Of a DNA stretch of 64,000 bases, positions 1 through 8,896 are shown in pieces. Origin of the DNA: Bacteroidetes bacterium UBA2364. GTDB lineage: Bacteria; Bacteroidota; Rhodothermia; Rhodothermales; UBA2364. The notes under the pieces are model-generated. The model was not told the DNA's origin. It ran no database searches and saw only the letters and a list, made by a program, of their open reading frames with translations. How positions within the stretch are numbered: the stretch's first letter is position 1; the number at the start of each line of letters is the position of its first letter. The stretch covers positions 1 to 64,000 of the forward strand of contig DDTM01000106.1 in the NCBI GenBank assembly GCA_002344075.1, given 5' to 3'. The translations under genes were made by a program, and so were the position numbers.

Positions 1-1503
1 CGAACCTGTTGCAGTGGTGGCGCTTATAAAAGAAAGGCTCGCTGGAAGCACATCGCGCACGACCACATTCATGGCGGTTCCGGGGCCTTTATTGACCAAG
101 GTGAGGGTAAAGGTGAGCGTGTCCCCCGGACGAATGAAGGGGCTACTCGATGTTTTGGTTAATTCTAAATCTGCTGAAGAAGGTGGAGGCGTACAAACAC
201 TTACGGCATAGCACGCATAATCATCTTCGCTATTCGCACCATTGTTAGGCGTTGAATTGGGGTCAGACTCAATTACGGCGCTTACTTCCGAACAGTTCAT
301 AATCGTCGTACAATCGGCTGAGCAAGGCGCAGGTGGATTGGCGTGCGCCGGACGTGTACAGGTTCCTGTTGCCACATCTTCCAATGATAATTGTCTAAGC
401 CCGCTGGCAATGGGAAATGGCCCAAATGATGCCGAGGTGGTACCATAATTTACCGTTCCCAGTGTGGTCGTACCATCTTTCACCACATAATTCGTCCCCA
501 CACCCGAACCCGTTGTGTTTACCGTAAACGTAAATGTATCATCTCCACCAGTATTTGTTGTCCCAGCATTGTTACAGAGGGGTGTAATGGTTGGACTATT
601 GATCGTACAACTGGGGGGCATAGAGGGCGCCACCACGTTTTGATGTAGGGTAAACGAGGCATAAGAAGAACGACCTGCCAGTTCTGTTGGGTCTGTTGTA
701 CTTTGATTTCGCCAGAAGTATAGCTCGATCCTTGAAACCGGAGTGGATGAAGGGACCGAGAAATCCACATTACCATACTCTCCGTCTGCTTGTCTTGTGG
801 TCGCTTGCGCACCAACATATAAGCCACCTGTTGCGTCCGACAAAATCGTCATACCACCTACGGTTTCTGTTCCCGCACAATCTATATAAGAGCCAGAGGC
901 ATCTCCCGTAGCGATTGAAATGGCGCCACCAGAGGCACTAAATGCCTTCACCTGCACCCATTCTACACCGGGACTAACGACCGACCCGATATTAGAAATG
1001 CTACCAATTCTAAAATTGGTGAGGATAACAGGTGTATTATAGGTAATCACGATTTTAGCAGGCCCATCTGCATTTCCGGGCGTTCCACCCGTATCATGAA
1101 TGTTATTGGTAAATCGGACACTGCCATGATAAATACTGGCGCAGTGCGCATCATTAACCCCAGCAACAAACTGACTATCACAGCCTGCACCCGCTGCACT
1201 TTCCTGCCCGGCAGCTACATAAAGATTCGGCGCATCACCATCCCACATGTTTGTAGAATACCCATAAGTTACATTCACCCCGCTGCCTTCCCAGTTAGTA
1301 AACGTTTGCGAAGTGATATTGCTTGGTGTACATAAAGGACCAGAAAGCCAACCACCCGATCCATTCTGTGTATTGCTGCCCGTTCGGAAAGACGTAGAAG
1401 TAAATTGCGCAGTCACGGGATAAGCAAAACCCAAGACGACCAGCCAAACGGTTAACCAAATTGCCGATCCAAAGAACGATGTGATTCGATAAGTAAAGTT
1501 CAT
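1..1503 (-). CDS. Secreted DUF11-repeat surface protein (3' end outside window)
   Basis: The frame is open over 501 codons from an ATG at 1503 to the window edge, so the C-terminus is missing. Residues 1-32 form a signal peptide (hydrophobic core about 12-27, cleavage expected after VTA-32). The body is rich in Thr, Ser, Gly and Asn, with scattered cysteines, as in extracellular beta-sandwich proteins. From about residue 443 it begins a DUF11 domain (LELTKTSS, PGDTLTFTLTLVNKGPG, VVRDVLPASLSFISA). DUF11 repeats are common in large surface proteins of Bacteroidota, often ending in a type IX sorting domain, which could lie beyond the edge. I infer an exported adhesin-like or cell-surface protein. 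The ligand is unknown. Signal peptide and DUF11 assignment are firm; the function is not. Confidence 0.8.
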   Translation of the reverse strand, partial: MNFTYRITSFFGSAIWLTVWLVVLGFAYPVTAQFTSTSFRTGSNTQNGSGGWLSGPLCTPSNITSQTFTNWEGSGVNVTYGYSTNMWDGDAPNLYVAAGQESAAGAGCDSQFVAGVNDAHCASIYHGSVRFTNNIHDTGGTPGNADGPAKIVITYNTPVILTNFRIGSISNIGSVVSPGVEWVQVKAFSASGGAISIATGDASGSYIDCAGTETVGGMTILSDATGGLYVGAQATTRQADGEYGNVDFSVPSSTPVSRIELYFWRNQSTTDPTELAGRSSYASFTLHQNVVAPSMPPSCTINSPTITPLCNNAGTTNTGGDDTFTFTVNTTGSGVGTNYVVKDGTTTLGTVNYGTTSASFGPFPIASGLRQLSLEDVATGTCTRPAHANPPAPCSADCTTIMNCSEVSAVIESDPNSTPNNGANSEDDYACYAVSVCTPPPSSADLELTKTSSSPFIRPGDTLTFTLTLVNKGPGTAMNVVVRDVLPASLSFISATTATGS

Positions 1504-1892
1504 TTTGGGGGAAAGTTTTAATACGTTGAAATTCCAAAAGATCTTTTAGTACTATCCCGCATACTATTGTTTATATGACAACCCAGGATAGTTTAACATG
1601 CCTTAGCACTTTTGTTTTTCCAAACGATCAAATCCCATTCCTATCAATGACACAACAACCAATATTAGTCCTTTTGATCTATAATATTTAATTTATTTGG
1701 TCTATTAAACCAATTCTATTGTTGTAAAAAATAAATTATTGGCCTAACTATGATACAGAGTGCATTTCAATACTTCCCAAAGGTTCTATTATGATGTCGT
1801 TCCTACAGAGTTTTTGTGAACGGTAGGCAAATATGTCACCTAATCTAAGTGCCTCATAATGTTATTGGTATTTTTGAAATGCACCTGTTATT
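1504..1892. other. Intergenic region between DUF11 gene and kinase gene
   Basis: This 389-bp stretch lies upstream of the leftward DUF11 gene and downstream of the leftward kinase gene. It is AT-rich and has no convincing ORF. It should hold the promoter of the DUF11 gene, but I see no clear -33/-7 pair. Its right third is the terminal-inverted-repeat element listed separately. Confidence 0.5.
1760..1884 (+). repeat. Short dispersed repeat with 11-bp perfect terminal inverted repeats, copy 1
   Basis: The left end GTGCATTTCAA (1760-1770) is the exact reverse complement of the right end TTGAAATGCAC (1874-1884). Internal blocks ACTTCCCAAA, TTGTGAAC, AAGTGC and TTATTGG are shared with the copy near 55.0 kb and partly with the inverted copy near 29.55 kb. 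The element sits 8 bp past the stop of the kinase gene. It is 125 bp and non-coding, with the form of a MITE or a REP/RUP-like element. Whether it is mobile, or acts as a transcript end, cannot be seen from one genome segment. Confidence 0.65.
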
Positions 1893-4487
1893 TCAAGGCA
1901 ACTGGCGCTGAAACCCCCATACGGCCTTATAGTCACGATGCTCTTTTCCAACAGTTTGATTGTACGACGAAAGCGCCGCATTTGAATACCTTCGTGCCAC
2001 TATAGCTTGGCCATTTTTCAGATGCGCCTGCGCCAAATAGAAAAGCGTTCGGGCTTTAGCCCTTGTGGGAACAGTCCAAACCCGGTTTTGAAGTGCAAGA
2101 ACTTCGTCCAAAACAGCAATGGCCTGATGCACTTTCCCGCTTTCCAAATAAAGCCGACCCAAAACCTGCTTTGCCAAAACATGAGTATCTACATAAGACG
2201 AGCCTTCTGTGCTGATTTTCAATATCTCCCGTTCTTGTACAGACGTTGCGCCTTTTTCCAATGCGGCATGGATCAAACGCAGGCGTAGGGTCATGCTTTC
2301 GGTTGACCTCTCCCCGTGGAGCGCACGCTCTATTTCATATGCCTTTTGCCATGTTGCAACTGCCTCGTTTTGAAGCCCAGCATCTTCTTGCAAGACTCCC
2401 AGACGGTGGTACAACGGAACAAATGATTCTTTAGAATTTAGTGCTTGTTTTTCCTGCCAACCAATAAGAGACTTCATGGCTTCTAAATGCTTATGGATTT
2501 GTCCGTGGTGGGCCGCCATCATGATTTGTAGCATTTTGGGCTGGAAAGCAGTATTGCGTACCCGTTTCTCCCCGAAAAGCCCCTGATATGCGGTCTCGTA
2601 GGTGGTAGCAGCCTCGTCATATCGTCCGGTGTTTTCGTAGATCCGGCCCAAATAAGTCTGAGAGGAAGCGATTGTCCGAAGGGTATTTATGTCTTTGGCG
2701 GGTAATTGGGACCTTAGTTGTAAAACATTATTAAAAAAATGCTCAGCTTCGCGGTAATCTCCCATTAAAGTCTTTAACGCACCTGTATTATGTAGAAATA
2801 CTGCATAAGTCATATTATTTGATAATTCTTCTGGGCGTTTTTGTGCCAATTGCTCATATATAGAAACCGCTTTTCCAATCTGTCCCTTTTTTGTCAGAAT
2901 GATCGCAATACGGCTGGGTAAATCAAACTCACAAGGAATGTCTATAAATTGATGGGTTTTACACGCCATATAGGCTTCCTGAAAGAGCGAAAGGGCTTTT
3001 TCCTTATTCCCCCAATTGTCGTACAACATCCCAAAAACGTGTGACATCTCGGCATAAGCCCGTGGATTTTTATTTTTGTTTTCCAATAAGTCTTTTGTTC
3101 CTTGTTGAATGACCGATTTGAAACGAAGGGTATCCACCGATTGTCCGGTTATTTCAGCACTTCCATTCAGTAACAATCCGGTCATAAACTTGATCACAGC
3201 TTTATTTTTTTGGGATTCCACCTCCGCACGCACATTGGCTTCCATAACTTTATGGTTTTGCCAAGACAAAATCGCAAGAGTAGTTATAAACATTATTAGA
3301 GCTACCGTTGCCGAACCGACCAGCCATTTATTACGCAAGACAAATTTCTTAAACAGGTAAACACGGGAAGAAGGTTGTGCCAACACTGGGCTTCCATTTA
3401 AGAACCGGTCTAATTCATCCATTAATGCACCTGCCGAACGGTATCGTTCCTTTGGATCTTTGGCAAGGGCCTTGAGTAAAACCGCATCCAGATCTCCTAA
3501 AAACTGTTTATACAAACTACTTCGGGTTTGTTTTCGGTTGGCCAAGATTGTTTTTTGTTCTTCGGTAGGATTCCGGAAATGTTGACTAAGCGGCAAGATG
3601 CGGCTTGTAGTCACAATCTCCTCTACGACCACCGGAGAGGCGTCTTTAGGAATCTGATAAGGCAATTTACCAACCAAGAGTTGATACCCCAAAGCCCCTA
3701 ATGCATATACATCTGCGGCCATTCCGACAGGTTTCCGCTGCAATTGTTCAGGTGCGGCATAGGCAGGCGTGAAGGCTATCAAACCCGTTTGGGTCTGGTT
3801 TTCATCCTGTGCTTCCCGTAAAATTTTAGAAACACCAAAGTCCAAAAGCTTCACAACCCCGTCATCGGTTACCAGCACGTTGTTCGGCTTGAGATCACGG
3901 TGAATAATGAGGTTTTGATGGGCAAACGACACGGCTGCACATAACGAGCGGAAAAGCATAAGCCGCTCCCGTACTGATAATTGTTTCTCATCGGAATATG
4001 CAAGGATGGGCTTTCCCTTAATCAATTCCATGACTAGAAAATACCGTCCATCAGACAATTGGCCCACATCATACACTTGGGCAATATGTGGATGTTGTAA
4101 CGAACCTAAAATATTGGCTTCCTGAAGAAAGAGTTCTTGATATTGCGGTGTATTCAGCAATACCTTGAGCGCAACTACCTGCTGAAACGGATGTAGCCGT
4201 TCACCTTCGAACACTTCCGAGAACCCTCCATATCCAATTTTGCGGTCAAAACGGTAGTGTGGGTGCTGCAACGTGGTGAAAGAAAGCACTTCATCGGCCT
4301 CCGTCAACGCGATACTTTGGCGTAAATCATCCACCACATCCTTTGAGTCCGACCTCCGTGCAGACAATAAAGCCAAAACCCGTGCTGCAATGCCGGGGCT
4401 GGGCGCCGCCGCATTAATAAAACTGGCTTGTTGGTCATCAGGGAAATCTAACGCCTGTAAAAACAATTCTTTTTCAATATTTTCCAT
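1893..4487 (-). CDS. Membrane-anchored serine/threonine protein kinase with TPR repeats
   Basis: An 864-residue Hanks-type kinase. The N-terminal ~70 residues resemble the short helical leader common to ECF-linked bacterial kinases. The kinase domain spans about 78-365: glycine loop IGYGGFSEVFEG (84-95), ATP-lysine K108 in VALKV, catalytic HRDLKPNN (196-203, base D198), DFG at 216-218, and APE at 245-247. All catalytic residues are present. A single membrane segment follows at about 388-408, so the C-terminal ~450 residues should be outside the cytoplasm. These contain several tetratricopeptide-like repeats (for example around YREAEHFFNNVLQL and YDEAATTYETAYQGL). The gene starts 21 bp after the ECF sigma gene and is surely co-transcribed. 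Such sigma-kinase pairs are known in Acidobacteria, Planctomycetes and Rhodothermia. The substrate is unknown; the sigma factor or a partner is an inference. Confidence 0.93.
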   Translation of the reverse strand: MENIEKELFLQALDFPDDQQASFINAAAPSPGIAARVLALLSARRSDSKDVVDDLRQSIALTEADEVLSFTTLQHPHYRFDRKIGYGGFSEVFEGERLHPFQQVVALKVLLNTPQYQELFLQEANILGSLQHPHIAQVYDVGQLSDGRYFLVMELIKGKPILAYSDEKQLSVRERLMLFRSLCAAVSFAHQNLIIHRDLKPNNVLVTDDGVVKLLDFGVSKILREAQDENQTQTGLIAFTPAYAAPEQLQRKPVGMAADVYALGALGYQLLVGKLPYQIPKDASPVVVEEIVTTSRILPLSQHFRNPTEEQKTILANRKQTRSSLYKQFLGDLDAVLLKALAKDPKERYRSAGALMDELDRFLNGSPVLAQPSSRVYLFKKFVLRNKWLVGSATVALIMFITTLAILSWQNHKVMEANVRAEVESQKNKAVIKFMTGLLLNGSAEITGQSVDTLRFKSVIQQGTKDLLENKNKNPRAYAEMSHVFGMLYDNWGNKEKALSLFQEAYMACKTHQFIDIPCEFDLPSRIAIILTKKGQIGKAVSIYEQLAQKRPEELSNNMTYAVFLHNTGALKTLMGDYREAEHFFNNVLQLRSQLPAKDINTLRTIASSQTYLGRIYENTGRYDEAATTYETAYQGLFGEKRVRNTAFQPKMLQIMMAAHHGQIHKHLEAMKSLIGWQEKQALNSKESFVPLYHRLGVLQEDAGLQNEAVATWQKAYEIERALHGERSTESMTLRLRLIHAALEKGATSVQEREILKISTEGSSYVDTHVLAKQVLGRLYLESGKVHQAIAVLDEVLALQNRVWTVPTRAKARTLFYLAQAHLKNGQAIVARRYSNAALSSYNQTVGKEHRDYKAVWGFQRQLP

Positions 4488-4508
4488 ATCGGCACCCGAT
4501 TATAATAC

Positions 4509-5078
4509 CTATTTGAGTAAATCGGCTTTGAGCCAAGCCCGCGCATATTCCAGATCTCGGAGAATGGTTCGATCTGTAACGTGATGTAAACTGCTGATTT
4601 CTCTTATTTTAAGCCCGATAAAATAGCGTTGAATAAAAACCTCGCAAGCACGTTCATCCGCTCGTTTTAGGTGTTCTAAGGATTCATCGAGGTTGCTTAG
4701 GGCTTCAATCTGCTCCGTCAATGCGATCTCACCTACGGTTTCATAATCTACGAGTAAATGATGCGGAATGCGGCGATTTGCTTTGCTTTTGGCTGCATGA
4801 TTGATCAATACCTGACGCATAAGTTGTCCCATGGTGTTATAAAAATGTCGGCGGTTTTCCCATTTCAGCGGTTGGTTATATCCGATTCGTAGCCAGGCTT
4901 CGGAAATCAGTTCTGTACTGTTAAAACCAAGAATACCGCTCTCCTTACCCAGAAGGTTTTGGGCAATTTTTTCCAAGTGATGCCACACTCGAACCAGTAC
5001 CTCGTTCCACTCATCCGCTTTAGGGCTTTCGATATTGTTCAGGAGGGTTGTCAAGTGTTCCGGGATTGCCATTTTCAT
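4509..5078 (-). CDS. ECF-family RNA polymerase sigma factor (ECF_SigF_Acido-like)
   Basis: A 189-residue extracytoplasmic-function sigma factor of the PF07638 type. Region 2 covers about residues 20-100 (STELISEAWLRIG at 54-66, then the LMRQVLINHAA segment). Region 4 covers about 134-185, with a helix-turn-helix in IREISSLHHVTDRTILRDLEYARAW. It directs RNA polymerase to a small regulon. No anti-sigma factor is adjacent; instead the next gene is a transmembrane Ser/Thr kinase with extracytoplasmic TPRs. This suggests control by phosphorylation, though that is inference. A second in-frame ATG lies two codons downstream (MKMAIPEH). A run of ten T (A on the coding strand) lies about 44-53 bp upstream of the start. 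Confidence 0.92.
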   Translation of the reverse strand: MKMAIPEHLTTLLNNIESPKADEWNEVLVRVWHHLEKIAQNLLGKESGILGFNSTELISEAWLRIGYNQPLKWENRRHFYNTMGQLMRQVLINHAAKSKANRRIPHHLLVDYETVGEIALTEQIEALSNLDESLEHLKRADERACEVFIQRYFIGLKIREISSLHHVTDRTILRDLEYARAWLKADLLK

Positions 5079-5121
5079 GTCTTTTCAGAGATCGGGATTA
5101 AAAAAGGTAAAACATTGTCAG

Positions 5122-5131
5122 TTTTTTTTTT
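5122..5131. repeat. Homopolymeric T10 tract in divergent promoter region
   Basis: Ten consecutive T between the leftward sigma-factor gene and the rightward PAS-LuxR gene. It lies where promoter elements of the sigma gene would be expected. Such tracts bend DNA and can vary in length by slippage, but there is no direct evidence of either here. Confidence 0.4.
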
Positions 5132-5311
5132 GGACGCGCAGGATTTAAAATACATGATAGTCACATAGTCCAATTGATCTATTTTTTGCAGCTCATCCTT
5201 ATTGCCCGCTTTTTAGCCTTAAAATCATTTTTAACAGTTTCGCATGTCATCATTTGCTTTCAAATAGGCATACAGATACATCAGCCCTCTTTAAATGGAG
5301 CCAGATGTACC

Positions 5312-5914
5312 ATGCTTACACCTACTATAAAAGAACTCACACCCATCCTTGACCTACCGCTACCGTTGGGGATTCTAAGCATAGACCGAAGGAGCCAGCG
5401 CATCCTACAACGAAATACGTTCATGGCTTCTCATTATCTTCATTCCTTCTTAGAAGGGATTCCTCTCTCATCCTATATCCACCCAGAAGATTTACCCCAT
5501 CTACACTCAGCCATACAGCAGTTTTCCGGGAAGTACGGACATCCGCTTTTGTTGCGCTTCATGGATAACGAAAAAAAATGGCACTTGGGACAGTGGAGAT
5601 TGGGCTGTATGCACTTGCAAAATAATTTAGAAATCCTCACCTTGTGCTTTATGGAACTGCACCCTTCTATCGAGGCCCCTTTTACCGAACCACAAACAAC
5701 CAAAAAGTTGCAGCGGCCACATATTGCTTTAACAAAACGCGAGGAAGAGGTACTTAAGTTGATTGCCGAGGGTAAACGAGACAAAGAAATTGCAACAGAA
5801 CTATACCTGAGTTCTTATACCATCATGAATCATCGGCGTAGGCTTTTACGCAAATTAAATGCAAAAAACAAAGTTGACTTAGTAAGAATTGGAAAAGAAC
5901 AAGGACTGTTATGA
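5312..5914 (+). CDS. PAS domain-containing LuxR-family transcriptional regulator
   Basis: Read from the ATG at 5312 this is a 200-residue protein. A longer in-frame reading from 5174 exists, but its extra 46 residues look non-conserved and hydrophobic. The N-terminal half is PAS-like, with the signature YIHPEDLPHLHSAI. The C-terminal ~60 residues are a GerE/LuxR helix-turn-helix (LTKREEEVLKLIAEGKRDKEIA, then LSSYTIMNHRRRLLRKLNAKNK). There is no receiver domain or phospho-acceptor, so this is a one-component regulator sensing an unknown signal. It is divergent from the sigma-kinase pair. The stop codon is interleaved with that of the convergent YdeI-type gene. PAS-HTH proteins of this layout are common in Bacteroidota. 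Target genes are unknown. Confidence 0.85.
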   Translation: MLTPTIKELTPILDLPLPLGILSIDRRSQRILQRNTFMASHYLHSFLEGIPLSSYIHPEDLPHLHSAIQQFSGKYGHPLLLRFMDNEKKWHLGQWRLGCMHLQNNLEILTLCFMELHPSIEAPFTEPQTTKKLQRPHIALTKREEEVLKLIAEGKRDKEIATELYLSSYTIMNHRRRLLRKLNAKNKVDLVRIGKEQGLL

Positions 5915-6526
5915 TTGTTTTTTTGCAGGACGGTATTGGTTCGCACGCCTATTTTCTGCCGCCTCTTTGGCCGTTTCCAAGATGCGTTTGGCACGGGTAG
6001 CCGGCTGTTTGGCATTGGATATCCACTCCAGAAGGGCGCGTTTTGTCGAGGCAGGGAAGTGCTGAAAGTTTTCCCCGGCCTGTGGGTATGCTTCCAAAGC
6101 CCTTTTCAGGTCTTCTGGCACCTCTAATGCCGTGGCCGCATCCAAAGCCGTCCATGTACCTGTTTCTTTCGCCAATTGCACCATCTTCCAGCCTGCTTCG
6201 GTCATCAGGCCCTGTTCTGCTAAACGGGCAACCTTATCTTTATTGACTCCGCTCCAATTGCTTTTCGGCTTCCGTTTAGAAAAATATTGGTAATAACTCT
6301 CGGCATTTCGTTTGGCGGGCTTGCTGTCTATCCAACCAAAACACAGGGCTTCGTCCACCGCTTCGTCGTAATAGACACTGGGGATGCCACTTTTTTTGTG
6401 ATACATGATAAGCCACACCTTGCCTTCGGCATGATGGTGCTCAGCCAACCAAGAACGCCAAGCAGCACGACTTTCGGCATAAAAAGACGGGATGCCATCA
6501 GGCCGAAAGGGTGGGTTGTCTTGCAT
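5909..6526 (-). CDS. YdeI/OmdA-family protein
   Basis: A 205-residue protein of the YdeI/OmpD-associated family. Recognisable features are the N-terminal FYAESRAAWRSWLAEHH, WLIMYHKKSG (38-47), the signature DEALCFGWIDS (58-68), and RKPKSNWSGVNKDKV (about 85-99). The C-terminal half carries the PLKRALEAYP-like and FPASTKRALLEWI helices usual for PF13376. Length is typical. Family members are described as bacteriocin-protection or antimicrobial-peptide resistance proteins in enterobacteria, but the biochemical activity is not established. It is convergent with the PAS-LuxR gene (stops interleave within six bases) and 13 bp downstream of the acyltransferase gene on the same strand, so the two may share a transcript. 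Confidence 0.88.
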   Translation of the reverse strand: MQDNPPFRPDGIPSFYAESRAAWRSWLAEHHHAEGKVWLIMYHKKSGIPSVYYDEAVDEALCFGWIDSKPAKRNAESYYQYFSKRKPKSNWSGVNKDKVARLAEQGLMTEAGWKMVQLAKETGTWTALDAATALEVPEDLKRALEAYPQAGENFQHFPASTKRALLEWISNAKQPATRAKRILETAKEAAENRRANQYRPAKKQS

Positions 6527-6539
6527 GTTTTGTGGTCGT

Positions 6540-7673
6540 TTATGAAGGAAGTATAGCGGTCTCAGCGCCTTTTTTAAGCGTAGCTGCTCGCTTTTGCCGT
6601 ATTTTCTCGACTGGTTCCGCCACCCATTGGTTTAGCAAAATAGCCATCAACAAAGAATAGGCGGTCACCGTTACCCCGTGCCCACCCAAATCCGGAAACA
6701 ACTTTACTGTCCAAGCACTCACAAATAGCATGTGGCAAATATAGAGCGGATACGAGAGTTCTCCAATCCAGCGGTCCACTTTATTGTGTTTGGTATATTC
6801 AAAAAGAAACGGAATGGCCAAAACCAGCAACGCGGTATAAGTATATTTCAGCGGATAATACCACGAAACAGGGGCCTCTTGGTATATCAGGGTTCCGGTA
6901 ATTACAACGGCAAAAATGGCCCGATATACATAGCGAGGAATCGCCATTTCTCTTGTTTTTTGATACAACCGATAAGACACATTCCCCAATAAAAAGTACA
7001 TCAGTTCCAAAGGAAAGAAACGATAGCTCCAAGGATCGTAGTTCAGATCAAATTTGTACGCCAGAATCCGCAAAACAATTGTAAATCCCAAAAGCCACGA
7101 AACCGACTTTAAGGGCCGCCGGACAATATAGGGCGCCATTAAATAAAACGTGATCTCCACGCCCAGGGTCCATGCCTGTGGAATCATCAGAAATTTATTG
7201 ATGGGCGGATCGAAGAGCTTGTAGTTATGAGAAAGCATGAGAATACCATCGGTCTGATGATAGCCTGTAAACATCAGCCAATCCTGCCCAATGAGGCCAA
7301 AATTCGAGAACGTGAGCACGCCCCACGTCCACCAACTCATATTGCCTCGGATAAAATATTTGTAGTATGGGTCTAACAACCCCGCATAATAGCCATGATA
7401 GTTTTTAAAGGCAATAAAACTCGTCAGAATCACAATGCCCAGTACCGCCCAGTAGATTGGATAAAGGCGAAGCAAGCGGTTGGTAATAAATAGCTTATAG
7501 GTTTCTTTCCCTGCTCCGGTATATTTCTCGTTTAGCACCATAGACATGTAAAAGCCGGAAATAATGTAAAAACATTGAACGGCATTCAAACCACCCACCA
7601 TCTTTATGCCCAGAATAGGGGAACTGTGGGTAAATACAACAGCTATGGCGAGTAAAAGGCGATAAAGTCCCAC
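6540..7673 (-). CDS. Acyltransferase 3 (OafA/NodX-like) membrane protein
   Basis: A 377-residue integral membrane protein with about ten hydrophobic segments, matching the acyltransferase-3 family. The N-terminus has the family's early histidine (FTHSSPILG, about residues 14-22) and the FYIISGFYMSMVL helix. Members transfer acetyl or other acyl groups from a cytoplasmic donor to surface glycans, lipids or exported sugars. The acceptor cannot be told from sequence. There are no glycan-synthesis genes next to it, only the YdeI-type gene downstream and the divergent papain-like protein gene upstream. Start ATG at 7673. Confidence 0.88.
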   Translation of the reverse strand: MGLYRLLLAIAVVFTHSSPILGIKMVGGLNAVQCFYIISGFYMSMVLNEKYTGAGKETYKLFITNRLLRLYPIYWAVLGIVILTSFIAFKNYHGYYAGLLDPYYKYFIRGNMSWWTWGVLTFSNFGLIGQDWLMFTGYHQTDGILMLSHNYKLFDPPINKFLMIPQAWTLGVEITFYLMAPYIVRRPLKSVSWLLGFTIVLRILAYKFDLNYDPWSYRFFPLELMYFLLGNVSYRLYQKTREMAIPRYVYRAIFAVVITGTLIYQEAPVSWYYPLKYTYTALLVLAIPFLFEYTKHNKVDRWIGELSYPLYICHMLFVSAWTVKLFPDLGGHGVTVTAYSLLMAILLNQWVAEPVEKIRQKRAATLKKGAETAILPS

Positions 7674-7841
7674 AGTTACAAATGCTGGTTGGGGTGGAAA
7701 AAGGGAATGGGTGGCAAGTCTGAAAGATACAACACTTCCGAAAGCGGCTTTTGTATCATTAACGACTCTTCACCGAAGGCGCACAAACAAATTCCATGCC
7801 ACGAATTTGACGTATAAAAGACATCTGGCACGAATCGTTTG

Positions 7842-7849
7842 TATATTTG
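7842..7849 (+). promoter_or_regulatory. Bacteroidota-type -7 element TATATTTG
   Basis: TATATTTG matches the Bacteroidetes -7 consensus TAnnTTTG. It ends 31 bp before the ATG at 7881, which supports that start over the more upstream in-frame codon at 7839. No convincing -33 TTG is found at the usual spacing, so this is a partial match. Confidence 0.4.
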
Positions 7850-7880
7850 CACCGCCATCTGTAATAATTTGTTTTTTACT

Positions 7881-8672
7881 ATGCCACGCGCTTTCAGAAT
7901 CACCCTTGTCATCTTACCAGCACTGTTATTGCTGGTCGTCCTTACCCTCATGGCAATGGGTTATAAATCCCTTTTACCCGGTTACCACGTATTTTTTTAC
8001 ACACCTTCCAAATACCAGAAAACCATCCAACAAATATTTCGTGAACGGGACGATATCCGGATGCAATATAAGACGGCCTTTATCGAGGCACAACGCGACG
8101 GCGCCATTGATGTTGCAAGCCAAACCCTTACCCAAAACATTGAATCTCGGATCTGGCCATACTGGCTGGGCACGGCATATGACTTTAACGGCAATACCCG
8201 TACACCAGGTAAAGGCAAAATTGCCTGCGGATATTTTGTGACCACCGTTCTACACGACGCTGGCATCCCGATTGACCGTAACGCACTGGCACAAGTGGCT
8301 TCCGAGAAATTGGTAACTGGGCTGGTTGGCGAGCCAAATACCCAACGATATCACAACCTGACCATCGGCGAGTTTCTTAGCGCGGTGAAGTCTTTTGGCG
8401 AAGGCTTGTTTGTCGTCGGCTTAGATACGCATACCGGCTTTTTGCTGTATGAACCCGAAGAGGTGTACTTCATCCACGCCAGTGCTCGGTTTCCTCATGC
8501 GGTTGTTCGGGAACCAGCCGCCGCATCCCCCACTTTACGTAATTCCAAATACCGTGTTCTGGGCAAGATCTCCGGAAATTATGGGTTGATGTCGGCCTGG
8601 CTCAATGTCCGCCCGTCGCCCGTTGCCACAAAAGAAAAACGATTGCGGGGCGAGGGGCTTTTGGTGCCATGA
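7881..8672 (+). CDS. Membrane-anchored papain-like (NlpC/P60-like) protein, putative
   Basis: From ATG 7881 the product is 263 residues. An N-terminal membrane anchor or signal (residues 5-25, ITLVILPALLLLVVLTLMA) precedes a globular domain. The domain resembles a circularly ordinary NlpC/P60 or papain-like cysteine hydrolase: a cysteine at the start of a helix (GKIACGYFVTTVL, C116), then HTGFLLYE (H184) and EVYFIHAS (H199), the usual order of Cys then His in strand pairs. I infer a cell-wall or peptide amidase facing the periplasm. The similarity is remote and I do not recognise the exact family; the rest of the chain has no known motif. It is divergent from the acyltransferase gene and stands alone. 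Confidence 0.6.
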   Translation: MPRAFRITLVILPALLLLVVLTLMAMGYKSLLPGYHVFFYTPSKYQKTIQQIFRERDDIRMQYKTAFIEAQRDGAIDVASQTLTQNIESRIWPYWLGTAYDFNGNTRTPGKGKIACGYFVTTVLHDAGIPIDRNALAQVASEKLVTGLVGEPNTQRYHNLTIGEFLSAVKSFGEGLFVVGLDTHTGFLLYEPEEVYFIHASARFPHAVVREPAAASPTLRNSKYRVLGKISGNYGLMSAWLNVRPSPVATKEKRLRGEGLLVP

Positions 8673-8896
8673 CCCCAAGCTGAAAAAAGTGGTATTGCAA
8701 AATACGGCCTTTGATGTTGCAGAAGTCCCCCATGCACCAAATCAGTTCGCTATAAAAACCTTCCCTTTGGAGTAAGCGACGCTCCGACATCCTAATTATC
8801 GTCTATTCATATTGAACTCACCTTTTTTGTTTTAAAGGTATGGTTTGTTATATTACTTAATTACCCTGCCTTCAGCGACCCTAACCTAGGACTTGT

